From positions 1 to 64,000 of the forward strand of contig JADJBC010000059.1 of the NCBI GenBank assembly GCA_016703945.1: a stretch of DNA of 64,000 nucleotides. The letters run 5' to 3'. This document shows, piece after piece, positions 44,546 through 53,246 of the stretch (position 1 is its first letter; every line of letters begins with the position of its first letter). The stretch comes from Candidatus Aalborgicola danicus. Lineage in GTDB: Bacteria; Pseudomonadota; Gammaproteobacteria; Burkholderiales; Burkholderiaceae_C. The notes below the pieces were generated by a model that did not search any database, was not told the origin of the DNA, and was given only the letters and a program-made list of their open reading frames with translations. The translations under genes were made by a program, and so were the position numbers.

Positions 44546-44621
44546 CAAAACCAGTCACGATGCGCACGTGCGTCAGGCGCTGACAAAAGCCATGCCCCCG
44601 CTTAAAACCCTCTGGCCAGGG

Positions 44622-47600
44622 TCAATTGTGCTGAAGGGCTCGCGGTAAGCAAACCCTAAATTCGGTGCCACGGCCCAGTTGGCTGCGGACCGCAATGGTG
44701 CCGCCATGCAATTCCACCGAGCGCTTGACAATCGCCAGTCCGAGTCCGGTGCCCGGAATATTGCCGACATTCGTCGCCCGGTGAAAACTCTCAAACAACC
44801 GAGGTAAATCTGCCTCGGGGATTCCGATTCCCGCGTCAATAACCTTGAAGACAAAACCGGTTGCGTCACAGGCTACTTCAAAGCGAATTTCCCCGCCGCC
44901 AGGGCTGTACTTGACCGCATTCGACAACAAATTTCCAAAAATATGACGCATCAATTTTTCATCCAAATAGGCTTGCACCTCTTGCCCACAGGGGCTGAAT
45001 GTCATGGAATGCCGCAAGGACCCGGCGTTGTCCAGTTCGGTTCGCAAGTCCTGCACGATGGATTTACACAAGGCATCCACGGCGACAAGAGCCGGCTTGC
45101 ATTCAAGACGCTCTTCCTCGTCCTTGCCAATCACCAGAATATCCTCCAGCATTTTGGTCATGCGCTTGACCGCAACCCAAATCGAGTCAAACAGCCCAGT
45201 GCGTTCGTGCACAGGTAACCGGTCGTAGTAGTGGCTGAGCAATTCAGTTGACGAAAGAATAGTTGCCAACGGCGTTCTGAACTCATGGGATGCCATGGAT
45301 ACAAAGCGAGACTTCAACTGGTTCAGCTCCTTTTGCTTCTCCAGGGAAGTCTGGATTTCTTCTTCGGCCAGTCTGCGTTGCGTGATGTCTCGGATGAAGG
45401 AACAAAACTCGAATTTGGATGGATCATCCAGTGACACCCGCGTGATCGCCAACTCGATGGGGAACTCACGCCCGGACTGGTGCAGCGCGGTGATTTCAAT
45501 GCGCCGGTCGATCACCCGGGAAGGTGCCCCACTCATGTAACGCGCCATGCCCTCTAGATGTGCGTCACGGTGCTGGTGCGGGATGATGGTGGTGTGAAGG
45601 CTTCGGCCTACAGCCTCTTGCGCAGACCAGCCAAAGATCATCTGCGCTTGAGTGTTCCAGCCCACAATAAAACCGCCCGAATCAACTCTGATCACCGCAT
45701 CCAGGGCTGTGTCCACAATGCCCTGCAGTTTCTGGCGACTCTCGCCCAGCTGAGTCAGTGTGGCTTGCATCTCCTGGGTACGTGCGGCGATACGTGCCTC
45801 CAGCTCGTTATTGAGTACTTTGAGTTCCTGGTCGATACGCTCGCGCTCGGCAATATCCTCCACCAGGCGCGCCTGTGTCAGTCGCAACTCGTCAATGGCC
45901 AGATCGGCGCGGCGCTGCGCCTCGGCGGCAGCCTCATAGGCCTGTGCGTTGTCCAGTGCAATCGCTCCGTAGGCACACAGTGTGTGGAAAATCGACCGTT
46001 CGCGTTCGCCATAAACATGTTGCCGTGGCGACTGTATCGTCATCACCCCCAGCAGGCGGTCACCAACCATCAGCGGCGCATACAACATGCTGTAAGTGGG
46101 CAAGGTGCCGGGAACCCAATTGCCGGTGATGACGCCAGGTTCGATCTCAATCAGAACTTCCTTGCGCTCACGCGCACACCGCGCCGACAACGCGGTGGGG
46201 CTATTCATGGAGACGCGCGAGATCGGCAGTGCAACACCGGCCTCGATGCCAAAAACCATCTTGAGAAAGGCGTGTTCTGGTTCCGCCAGGTAAACCGCAA
46301 AGGCCGTCGCATCCAGCAAATGGTGCACATGGCGGTACAGCGCTTCGCAAACCGCGCTGGCATCGAGGCTGCCGGTAATTTCACGTCCTATGATTCCCAG
46401 CGTTTCCAGAGTGGCCGCGGTCTCTCTTAACGTTGCTGCCAATTTGCGATGCTGTTCGGTATCTGCACGGGCCTGCTCAACCTGTTGCCGCACCTGCAAG
46501 GCCAGCACCCGCTTTTGTGCTTCCTGTCGGCGGGATTTTGCCCGGGCCGCACTGGCTGCCAGGCTATGCTGGTAGGCGGCTGCAAAATCACCAGCATCAG
46601 CGTGAGCCGCCGCGACCTGCTCCAACAGTTCAGGGGAAGCGTCATAACCACTGATGGTCGCAGCAATGTCCAGTGCCTTGGTGAGATAGTGCAGTGTCGC
46701 CGTGGCAGCAATCAATCCTGCGGGCGACTCCAACGCATGCTCCATGTACAGCTGCGCCATAACGCGCAATGCTTGGATCTGGCCCTCGGCGCTGCCTTGC
46801 TGCTGCGCCAAATGCAGTGCTGCCACTGCCTTGGCCTGCGCCTCCCGGGGTCGCCCCAGGCGTAGCAATGCGCTCGCCTGTCCGCGCCAGGCTTTGATAA
46901 TCAGGTCGGGTTCGGCCAGAGATTTGACGTGCCCTTCCAGTTGCTCAAAGGAGTCAAGACCAGCCTGATAGTCCCCCACGTCGATCGCCAACTGCCCCAG
47001 ATTTCCCAGACCCTGGACGTAATTGCGCGAACCAGCCTGACTGGCCATCTTCACGAGGGCTTCACGCAGGTAAGCCGTGGACTCATCATGCCGTCCCAAC
47101 AATCGCATCACGTCACCCAATTGCATCAGGCAAAAACCGATGCTGGCCGGCCATCCGGCGGTGCGTGCCAACGCCAACGCTCGCTCGCTCCAAACCAGTG
47201 CGGAATCCAGATCGCCTAGCGTGGCAAACGACTCGGCAGCGTTGGTAACGGATACCAGGGCATGCCGGATTTGGCCGCTTTCGAGCGCCGCGTGATAAGC
47301 CGCCAAGTCATGGCGGATGGATTCTCCAGGGTTATCGGTCAAACCCGCCACATTAGCACGTGCTGCTGCCACCCAAGCCAACACACATGCGGGATAAACG
47401 ATCTCCGATGGAAAGTGACGTGACAGCGCAGCGGCCGTGGCGACGGGCTCGCGAAAAGACGCATTGACCAGTTTGCGGGCACAAGCACACGCGATCCGGG
47501 TCAAATCTTGCGCTTCGGTATACGCTGCCAAAGCAAGGTCCAGACTTAGAGCGACCTGTGTACTGTCGCCACGATCGACCCAGATAGAGGCCTGAAGCCA

Positions 47601-47927
47601 ATGGGCATCGCCCAAACCCTGCGCGTCATCCAGTGCGCCAAAGGCGCCCGACGCCACCTGGGTCAGTTCCTGAGCTTGGTCGACATTGCCGAACAACAGG
47701 GCAATCTCGGCCCGCAACAATCCAAGACGGGCCTGCATGCGCCGATGGTTGTGCTGACTCAGCCGCTTGTCGGCCTCATCGGCCAGGGTCAGGGCACGTT
47801 CGCAGTCGCGCTGACGCAGGTACCAGGCCAGGTTAACGGACGCCTCCAACCATGCGTCACCATGTTGCAACGGCAACGCGTTTTCCAATGCGGCAAGCGC
47901 TTCGTTAACCTGGAAGAGTTCCATCAA
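44622..47927 (-). CDS. TPR-GAF-PAS sensor histidine kinase
   Basis: 1,101 residues. The first about 470 residues are helical TPR-like repeats (for example ARLGLLRAEIALLFGNVDQA, GFCLMQLGDVMRLLGRHDES, NYVQGLGNLGQLAIDVGDYQ). A coiled coil follows (about 470-520), then GAF (about 525-685), a second coiled coil (about 690-740), and PAS (about 745-870, ending FCSFIRDITQRRLAEEEI). The H box FVSMASHEFRTPLATILSST is near residue 895. The ATPase has FGNLLSNAVKYSPGGG, DAGIGIPEAD and GTGLGLAIVKRSVELHGG. The kinase core is clearly related to the three plus-strand kinases. Its start overlaps the REC-Ser/Thr kinase gene by 23 bp, so the two work as a pair. No membrane segment is present. Confidence 0.9.
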   Translation of the reverse strand: MMELFQVNEALAALENALPLQHGDAWLEASVNLAWYLRQRDCERALTLADEADKRLSQHNHRRMQARLGLLRAEIALLFGNVDQAQELTQVASGAFGALDDAQGLGDAHWLQASIWVDRGDSTQVALSLDLALAAYTEAQDLTRIACACARKLVNASFREPVATAAALSRHFPSEIVYPACVLAWVAAARANVAGLTDNPGESIRHDLAAYHAALESGQIRHALVSVTNAAESFATLGDLDSALVWSERALALARTAGWPASIGFCLMQLGDVMRLLGRHDESTAYLREALVKMASQAGSRNYVQGLGNLGQLAIDVGDYQAGLDSFEQLEGHVKSLAEPDLIIKAWRGQASALLRLGRPREAQAKAVAALHLAQQQGSAEGQIQALRVMAQLYMEHALESPAGLIAATATLHYLTKALDIAATISGYDASPELLEQVAAAHADAGDFAAAYQHSLAASAARAKSRRQEAQKRVLALQVRQQVEQARADTEQHRKLAATLRETAATLETLGIIGREITGSLDASAVCEALYRHVHHLLDATAFAVYLAEPEHAFLKMVFGIEAGVALPISRVSMNSPTALSARCARERKEVLIEIEPGVITGNWVPGTLPTYSMLYAPLMVGDRLLGVMTIQSPRQHVYGERERSIFHTLCAYGAIALDNAQAYEAAAEAQRRADLAIDELRLTQARLVEDIAERERIDQELKVLNNELEARIAARTQEMQATLTQLGESRQKLQGIVDTALDAVIRVDSGGFIVGWNTQAQMIFGWSAQEAVGRSLHTTIIPHQHRDAHLEGMARYMSGAPSRVIDRRIEITALHQSGREFPIELAITRVSLDDPSKFEFCSFIRDITQRRLAEEEIQTSLEKQKELNQLKSRFVSMASHEFRTPLATILSSTELLSHYYDRLPVHERTGLFDSIWVAVKRMTKMLEDILVIGKDEEERLECKPALVAVDALCKSIVQDLRTELDNAGSLRHSMTFSPCGQEVQAYLDEKLMRHIFGNLLSNAVKYSPGGGEIRFEVACDATGFVFKVIDAGIGIPEADLPRLFESFHRATNVGNIPGTGLGLAIVKRSVELHGGTIAVRSQLGRGTEFRVCLPRALQHN

Positions 47928-49221
47928 GGGATTTGCCGGCGCTGGTAGCCAACGACAGAGACCTGGCTTCCATGAGCCGGATCACCGTGGGCCATTGGGT
48001 CGTGATGTAGTCAACCACAGCTTGTGCACTGGAAAAACGTCGCGAGGGGTCCTTGTGCATCGTCCGGTCTAGCAGATCCTGAAACTCGGAAAACTTTGGC
48101 TCAAAACGCGGCGGTGGCGAGTGCATGTGTTGTTGCAGCAAGGCCTCCATGTGATCGGCGACATAAGGACGTTTTCCGGTGATCATTTCATAAAAGATGA
48201 CACCCAAGGAATAAATATCACTGGCGGGACTGACAGCCCGAGCACCGGCCTGTTCCGGACTCATGTAATACGGTGAACCGACAATTTCACCATGCTGGGT
48301 GTGCTCCATATCTTGATTGGCATGTTTGGCCACGCCAAAGTCAATCAACGCCACGCCCCCATCCGAACGCAACATCAGGTTGTCGGGCTTGACATCGCGG
48401 TGCACGATCCCCAGGGCATGGATTTGGGAGAGCGCCCTTCCGACCTGCACCGCAATGGCAAGGGATTCAAACGGCGACAACCCGGAAGCTACCCGGTTCT
48501 TGATGTCGCCGTGCGGAAAATATTCCATCGTGATAAAGGCGTTTTCGTCGGTCACTCCATGGTCAAAAATACGTGCTACGTTGGGATGGTCAATTTGCTC
48601 CAGCAAGGCGTACTCTTGAATGAACCGGTTCAGCAGACTGCTGTCTTGATTGAAACGGGTATCTAGCAGCTTCAAGGCAATTTCCAGGCCGTCGATCTCT
48701 CGGACCGCTAAGAACACTTCTGACATACCGCCACCGCCCAAGCGGCGAACCACACGATAGCCCTTGATACGAAGGGCAGTCGCTGATTCGGCGACGGCCG
48801 TCGGTCCCGTCTTTTCCAGGGCTTGAAGACGCTTCATGCGGGCCGTTACAGCATCGAGCACTTCGTCGCGCGAAAAAGGTTTGCCCAGGTAATCGTCAGC
48901 CCCCAGGTTCATGCCACGGCGACGGTCCATCCGATCCGTGCGGGCTGTCAAAAAGATAAAAGGAATCGCAGCGGTCAGCGGATCAGCCCTCAAAGCTTCC
49001 AGGAGGCCATAGCCGTCGAGTTCGGGCATCATGACATCCGACAAGATCAGGTTTGGCATCTCCAGACGTGCAATCTCCAGACCCGCTTTTCCATTGCTGG
49101 CTTCAAACAACTCAAAGCCTTCCAGTCGCAACATGCGCACTAGGTTGCTTCGAATTCCATCTTCGTCTTCAACCACCAGGATCTTCAAATTCGTGCCCGA
49201 TCTTTGAGAAATTGTGACCAT
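47905..49221 (-). CDS. Response regulator receiver fused to a Hanks-type Ser/Thr protein kinase
   Basis: 438 residues, soluble. The receiver occupies about 12-130, with phospho-acceptor Asp62 in LILSDVMMPELDGYG and Lys in YLGKPFSRDE. The kinase occupies about 155-420: glycine loop LGGGGMSEVFLA, ATP-binding Lys184 in IALKLLD, catalytic loop GIVHRDVKPDNLML (Asp276), metal-binding DFG at 294-296 in LIDFGVAKH, and SPYYMSPEQAGA in place of APE. All residues needed for catalysis are present. No PASTA or membrane segment follows. A phosphorelay input controlling Ser/Thr phosphorylation is the direct reading. The gene is upstream of and overlaps the TPR-GAF-PAS histidine kinase gene, its probable phosphodonor. 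Confidence 0.92.
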   Translation of the reverse strand: MVTISQRSGTNLKILVVEDEDGIRSNLVRMLRLEGFELFEASNGKAGLEIARLEMPNLILSDVMMPELDGYGLLEALRADPLTAAIPFIFLTARTDRMDRRRGMNLGADDYLGKPFSRDEVLDAVTARMKRLQALEKTGPTAVAESATALRIKGYRVVRRLGGGGMSEVFLAVREIDGLEIALKLLDTRFNQDSSLLNRFIQEYALLEQIDHPNVARIFDHGVTDENAFITMEYFPHGDIKNRVASGLSPFESLAIAVQVGRALSQIHALGIVHRDVKPDNLMLRSDGGVALIDFGVAKHANQDMEHTQHGEIVGSPYYMSPEQAGARAVSPASDIYSLGVIFYEMITGKRPYVADHMEALLQQHMHSPPPRFEPKFSEFQDLLDRTMHKDPSRRFSSAQAVVDYITTQWPTVIRLMEARSLSLATSAGKSLDGTLPG

Positions 49222-49325
49222 ACCAACAACCTATGCCGACTCCACTATACCGCCTGCGCCTGGCAATGCGATACTCGCGCCCTTGTCGCGCCAGCCATCT
49301 GTCGACACCGGTGCTCAACCGAAAT

Positions 49326-49375
49326 GCTATGAATTTTATAGCCCCCCATTGAAATTTTTCGAGGGCTGCCGCCCC
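49326..49375 (+). repeat. 49-bp dispersed repeat, copy D
   Basis: GCTAT-7 nt-ATAGC-10 nt (the most diverged, CCCCCATTGA)-7 nt-CGAGGGCTGCCGCC. It lies just upstream of xthA, in the divergent gap with the REC-kinase gene. Confidence 0.65.
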
Positions 49376-49395
49376 AATTTATTGAGACAGTTACT

Positions 49396-50187
49396 ATGAA
49401 ACTTGCCACCTGGAACGTCAACTCGCTGTCTGTGCGCCTGCCCCAGGTGCTGGACTGGCTTAGCCACAACCCTGTCGATGTGTTGGCCCTCCAAGAGTTA
49501 AAAATGACGGACGACAAGTTCCCCGCCGCTGCCTTTGAAGCGGCGGGTTACTGCGCCCAGTGGTTTGGACAGAAAACCTACAACGGCGTGGCCCTGCTGT
49601 CACGCACACCCGCCACCGACGTGGTGAAAAACATCCCCGGCTTTGACGACGACATGGCGCGGGTGATTGCCGGCACCGTGCTACCGGAGGGCACCTCGTA
49701 CGGTACAACGGGCGTGCGCGTGATTGGCGCCTATTTTCCCAACGGGCAGGAGCCGGGCAGTGACAAGTTCGAATACAAGATGGAGTGGCTCAAGGGCCTG
49801 CGCCAGTGGGTCAAGACCGAACTGGAAACGCACCCCAAACTGGTGCTGATGGGCGACTGCAACATCACCTTTGATGACCTGGACGTGTGGGACCCGGTTG
49901 GACTGAAGGACACCATCCACTGCACCGAAGAAGAGCGTTACCATCTACGCGCGCTGATTGCGCTGGGGCTGCACGACAGCTTCCGCCTGTTCGAGCAGCC
50001 ACCCAAGAGTTTTTCTTGGTGGGATTACCGCGACATGGGCTTTCGTCGCAATCGCGGGCTGCGCATTGACCACATCCTTATCAGCCATGCGCTCAAACCA
50101 ATGGCCCAGGCCTGCATCGTCGACAAGACTCCACGTAAGAACGAGCGCCCGAGCGACCATGCACCGGTCGTACTGACGCTCGCTTAA
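49396..50187 (+). CDS. xthA: Exodeoxyribonuclease III
   Basis: 263 residues, AP endonuclease and 3'-exonuclease of base-excision repair. EEP-family motifs are all present: MKLATWNVNSLSVRLPQVLD, LALQELKMTDDKFP (metal-binding Glu), GDCNITFDDLDVW (Asp/Asn pair), GFRRNRGLRIDHILIS and the terminal RPSDHAPVVLTLA (catalytic His). The length is normal. The repeat copies D and E flank it on both sides, the latter beginning 1 bp after the stop. Confidence 0.93.
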   Translation: MKLATWNVNSLSVRLPQVLDWLSHNPVDVLALQELKMTDDKFPAAAFEAAGYCAQWFGQKTYNGVALLSRTPATDVVKNIPGFDDDMARVIAGTVLPEGTSYGTTGVRVIGAYFPNGQEPGSDKFEYKMEWLKGLRQWVKTELETHPKLVLMGDCNITFDDLDVWDPVGLKDTIHCTEEERYHLRALIALGLHDSFRLFEQPPKSFSWWDYRDMGFRRNRGLRIDHILISHALKPMAQACIVDKTPRKNERPSDHAPVVLTLA

Positions 50188-50235
50188 GCTATTTAAACCG
50201 TAGCACTCAACGCTGTATCGGCGAGGGTTAATGCC
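50188..50235 (+). repeat. 49-bp dispersed repeat, copy E
   Basis: GCTAT-7 nt-GTAGC-ACTCAACGCT-7 nt-CGAGGGTTAATGCC. It starts 1 bp after the xthA stop codon and lies between the convergent xthA and ald genes. Confidence 0.65.
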
Positions 50236-50246
50236 TTATTTCACCC

Positions 50247-51362
50247 TCAAGCCAAGAGGCTGTCGGCAGCCACGTAGGTGTAGCCCAGGTCGCGCGCTAC
50301 AGCTTCGTAGGTAAGTTTGCCTTCGCACACGTTCAGGCCGTTGCGCAGATGCGCGTTGTCACGCATCGCGGCTTTCCAGCCTTTGTTGGCCAGGGCCACG
50401 GCGTGGGCTATGGTGGCGTTGTTCAGGGCGAAGGTGGATGTGCGGGCCACTGCACCGGGCATGTTGGCCACGCAGTAGTGCACCACGCCGTCCACCACGT
50501 AGGTCGGTTCGGCATGGGTGGTGGCGTGCGAGGTCTCGAAACAGCCGCCCTGGTCAATGGCTACGTCCACAATGACGGCGCCTTTCTTCATGCGGCTAAT
50601 CATGTCGCGCGTTACCAGCTTGGGGGCGGCGGCACCAGGGATCAGCACGCCGCCAATCACCAGGTCAGCGTCCAGCACGGCTTCCTCAATGCTCGTGGCT
50701 GTGGAGTAGACGGTGCTGATGCGGTTGCCAAACACCAGGTCCAGTTGGCGGAGGCGGTCCATGCTCTTGTCGATGACCGTAGTGCGGGCACCAAGGCCCA
50801 CGGCCATTTGCATCGCATTGGTGCCGACCACACCGGCACCGATGATGACCACATGCGCAGGGGCCACACCGGGCACACCGCCCAGCAGCAAGCCGCGGCC
50901 GCCGTGTTCTTTTTCAAGATGGGTGGCGCCGGCCTGGATGGCCATGCGGCCGGCCACCTCACTCATGGGTGCGAGCAGCGGCAGGCCGCCTCCGGGCCCG
51001 GTGATAGTTTCATACGCGATGCACACGGCGCCCGACTTGACCAGGGCGGCTGTCTGCTCTGGGTCCGGCGCCAGATGCAGGTAAGTGTACAGAATCTGCC
51101 CGGCGCGCAGCATGGCGCATTCCACAGGTTGGGGTTCCTTGACCTTCACGATCATCTCGGCGCGAGCAAAGATGTCAGCGGCCGCGGCCACCAGCTCGGC
51201 GCCTGCGGCCTGGTAATGGACGTCATCCAGACCGATGGCGGTACCGGCGTTGGTCTGCACCAGCACTTGATGCCCATTGGCGATGAGTTCGCGCACACTG
51301 GCCGGTGTCAGGCCGACACGAAACTCGTTGTTCTTGATTTCCTTGGGGACTCCGATCAGCAT
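50247..51362 (-). CDS. ald: Alanine dehydrogenase
   Basis: 371 residues from ATG 51362 (MLIGVPKEIKNNEFRVGLTP), the exact usual length; an in-frame start at 51434 would add 24 unlikely residues. It catalyses reversible NAD-dependent deamination of L-alanine to pyruvate. The substrate-binding Lys is in MIVKVKEPQPVE, the catalytic His in LYTYLHLAPD, the NAD-binding motif is VVIIGAGVVGTNAMQMAVGL, and the C-terminal domain contains VDVAIDQGGCFETSHATTH. It is a stand-alone gene. Confidence 0.95.
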   Translation of the reverse strand: MLIGVPKEIKNNEFRVGLTPASVRELIANGHQVLVQTNAGTAIGLDDVHYQAAGAELVAAAADIFARAEMIVKVKEPQPVECAMLRAGQILYTYLHLAPDPEQTAALVKSGAVCIAYETITGPGGGLPLLAPMSEVAGRMAIQAGATHLEKEHGGRGLLLGGVPGVAPAHVVIIGAGVVGTNAMQMAVGLGARTTVIDKSMDRLRQLDLVFGNRISTVYSTATSIEEAVLDADLVIGGVLIPGAAAPKLVTRDMISRMKKGAVIVDVAIDQGGCFETSHATTHAEPTYVVDGVVHYCVANMPGAVARTSTFALNNATIAHAVALANKGWKAAMRDNAHLRNGLNVCEGKLTYEAVARDLGYTYVAADSLLA

Positions 51363-51502
51363 GGCGCTATCTCCTGTTTTTGTGAAAGAAACGCCATTGT
51401 GCGCAAAATTCCAAAAAATAGTAGCTTCATGCATTGAATATGCATGTCATTACAAACGCTAATGCCTCCCCACTTCCGTAAACCGTCGGACGGAAAAAAT
51501 TC

Positions 51503-51550
51503 GCTATGATTTAAATAGCATCATACGCAGTTTCGGCGAGGGCTGTAGCC
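51503..51550 (+). repeat. 49-bp dispersed repeat, copy F
   Basis: GCTAT-7 nt-ATAGC-ATCATACGCA-7 nt-CGAGGGCTGTAGCC, between the ald start and the ntrC end. It runs directly into the GC-rich block. Confidence 0.75.
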
Positions 51551-51617
51551 AGTTTCACCGCAGGACCGCCCCAAGGTGAAACAGCGCCCCCTCGGGGCTG
51601 AAGCCCGCGGCTCCACG

Positions 51618-51635
51618 CCTGCCTGCGCAGGCAGG
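51618..51635. repeat. Perfect 18-bp palindrome in GC-rich intergenic block
   Basis: CCTGCCTGC followed by its own reverse complement GCAGGCAGG, with no spacer. It may form a cruciform or an RNA hairpin. Flanking direct repeats of GCCAGTTTCAC are about 160 bp apart. Confidence 0.55.
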
Positions 51636-51712
51636 GACGAGCTGAAGAGTCCTTGCCTCTGGCATGGGCACGTACAGCGGCCACACGCAGTAGGCAAGCG
51701 TGGGGGCCAGTT

Positions 51713-53215
51713 TCACTCCAAACCCAACTCCTGAATCTTGCGCGTGATGGTGTTGCGGCCGATACCCAGCTTTTGCGCGGCCTCGATCCGTCGGCCTTTT
51801 GTATTGGCCAAGGCTGCCAAAATCAGGCGGGATTCAAATCGGTGTGTCAGGGCATCCCATACATTGGATTGCCCCGCACTCAGCAGTGTCGTGGCCTCTG
51901 CTTCCAGTTCGCTTTCCCATCCAACTGCCGCACCGATCAGCAGGGGCGTCACCTGCCCCACGCTGACCGGCCGACTCTCAGCGTCCGAGAAGCCCTGGGG
52001 CGCCACGCTTACTTCGGGTATCGCAATACGCGGCGGTACTGCATGGGCTTGCAAAACGCCTACTTCAGGTGGCAAATCCTTGGGTTCTATGACTTGGGCC
52101 GGTGCCATCACTGTGAGCCAATGACAGATGTTCTCCAACTGTCGCACATTGCCTGGAAATTGGAACTGTTCCAACCAGGACAACGACGCATCGGAAATCC
52201 GTTTGGGATCAACGCCGAGTTGCTGCGCACTTTGCTGCAAGAAGTGACGCGTCAACATGGCAATGTCTTCAAGCCTTTCCCGCAAAGCCGGCAAACGCAG
52301 ACGAATAACGTTGAGGCGGTGAAACAGGTCCTCGCGAAACACCCCGTCCTTGACACGCTGCTCCAAGTCCTGGTGTGTCGCGGCGATCACTCTGACGTTT
52401 GCCTTGACAGCGCTGTGGCCACCGACCCGGTAGAAGTGCCCATCACTCAGAACGCGCAGCAGGCGGGTTTGCAACTCAAACGGCATGTCGCCGATTTCAT
52501 CCAGGAACAGGGTGCCGCCATCAGCCTGCTCAAAGCGGCCCCGGCGCATGGTTTGCGCACCGGTGAAGGCGCCGCGCTCGTGGCCAAATAGCTCGCTCTC
52601 CAACAGATCTTTCGGAATGGCCGCCGTGTTGATCGCCACAAAGGGGCCATTGGCTCGGGGCGAGTGTTTGTGCAAAGCACGTGCCACCAGTTCCTTGCCG
52701 GAACCCGATTCACCGGTAATCATGACCGTGACGTTGCTTTGAGAGAGGCGTCCAATCGCCCGAAACACGTCCTGCATGGCCGGCGCCTGCCCCAGCATTT
52801 CAGGTGTCTCGCCCATGCGCTCCTCGGCCACTTCTTCGCGCTGACTCTCCTCCACTGCGCGTCGAATCAGCTCAACGGCCTTGGGCAAATCAAAGGGTTT
52901 GGGCAAATATTCAAAAGCGCCACCTTGAAAGGCGCTGACGGCGCTATCCAGATCGGAAAACGCCGTCATGATGATGACCGGCAAGCCAGGGTGCTTGGCT
53001 TTTACCTTTTCAAGCAACTCCAGACCCGAGCCGCCCGGCATACGGATGTCACTCACCAGAATCTGTGGGCCCTCGTCATCGGCAGCGGTATTCAGCGCGC
53101 TCAGCACATCCCTGGAATTCGAGAAACTGCGCGTGGGCAAGTGTTCGCGGAGCAGCGCTTTCTCCAGTACGAAGCGTATGGACTGGTCATCATCTACTAT
53201 CCAGATCGGCTTCAT
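51713..53215 (-). CDS. ntrC: Nitrogen regulation response regulator NtrC
   Basis: 500 residues from MKPIWIVDDDQSIRFVLEKA (ATG 53215). The receiver has Asp56 in ILVSDIRMPGGSGLE. The AAA+ sigma-54 activator domain has Walker A MITGESGSGKELVARALHKH, GAFTGA in GHERGAFTGAQTMRRG, Walker B GGTLFLDEIGDMPFELQTRL, and an arginine-finger region FREDLFHRLNVIRLRLPAL. The C-terminal Fis HTH ends in AAQKLGIGRNTITRKIQELG. It activates glnA and other nitrogen genes when phosphorylated by NtrB, whose gene lies immediately upstream. Confidence 0.95.
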   Translation of the reverse strand: MKPIWIVDDDQSIRFVLEKALLREHLPTRSFSNSRDVLSALNTAADDEGPQILVSDIRMPGGSGLELLEKVKAKHPGLPVIIMTAFSDLDSAVSAFQGGAFEYLPKPFDLPKAVELIRRAVEESQREEVAEERMGETPEMLGQAPAMQDVFRAIGRLSQSNVTVMITGESGSGKELVARALHKHSPRANGPFVAINTAAIPKDLLESELFGHERGAFTGAQTMRRGRFEQADGGTLFLDEIGDMPFELQTRLLRVLSDGHFYRVGGHSAVKANVRVIAATHQDLEQRVKDGVFREDLFHRLNVIRLRLPALRERLEDIAMLTRHFLQQSAQQLGVDPKRISDASLSWLEQFQFPGNVRQLENICHWLTVMAPAQVIEPKDLPPEVGVLQAHAVPPRIAIPEVSVAPQGFSDAESRPVSVGQVTPLLIGAAVGWESELEAEATTLLSAGQSNVWDALTHRFESRLILAALANTKGRRIEAAQKLGIGRNTITRKIQELGLE

Positions 53216-53246
53216 TGTTTTTGCGTCCCCTACAGTCCTCAACACT

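Larger units (their letters stand above)
51363..51712. other. 350-bp intergenic region holding repeat copy F and a GC-rich palindromic block
   Basis: No gene is visible. The region contains repeat copy F (51503-51550), then a GC-rich block from about 51551 to 51712. That block starts and ends with similar text (GCCAGTTTCACCGC near 51547 and GCCAGTTTCACTCC near 51705). Inside it is a perfect 18-bp palindrome at 51618-51635 and stretches such as CGCCCCCTCGGGGCTGAAG. It looks like a second kind of dispersed noncoding element. Confidence 0.5.

Noticed and set aside
44546..44621. Terminator between the convergent EAL and TPR-kinase genes
   Set aside because: The 76-bp gap has only short imperfect dyads and no T run on either strand.
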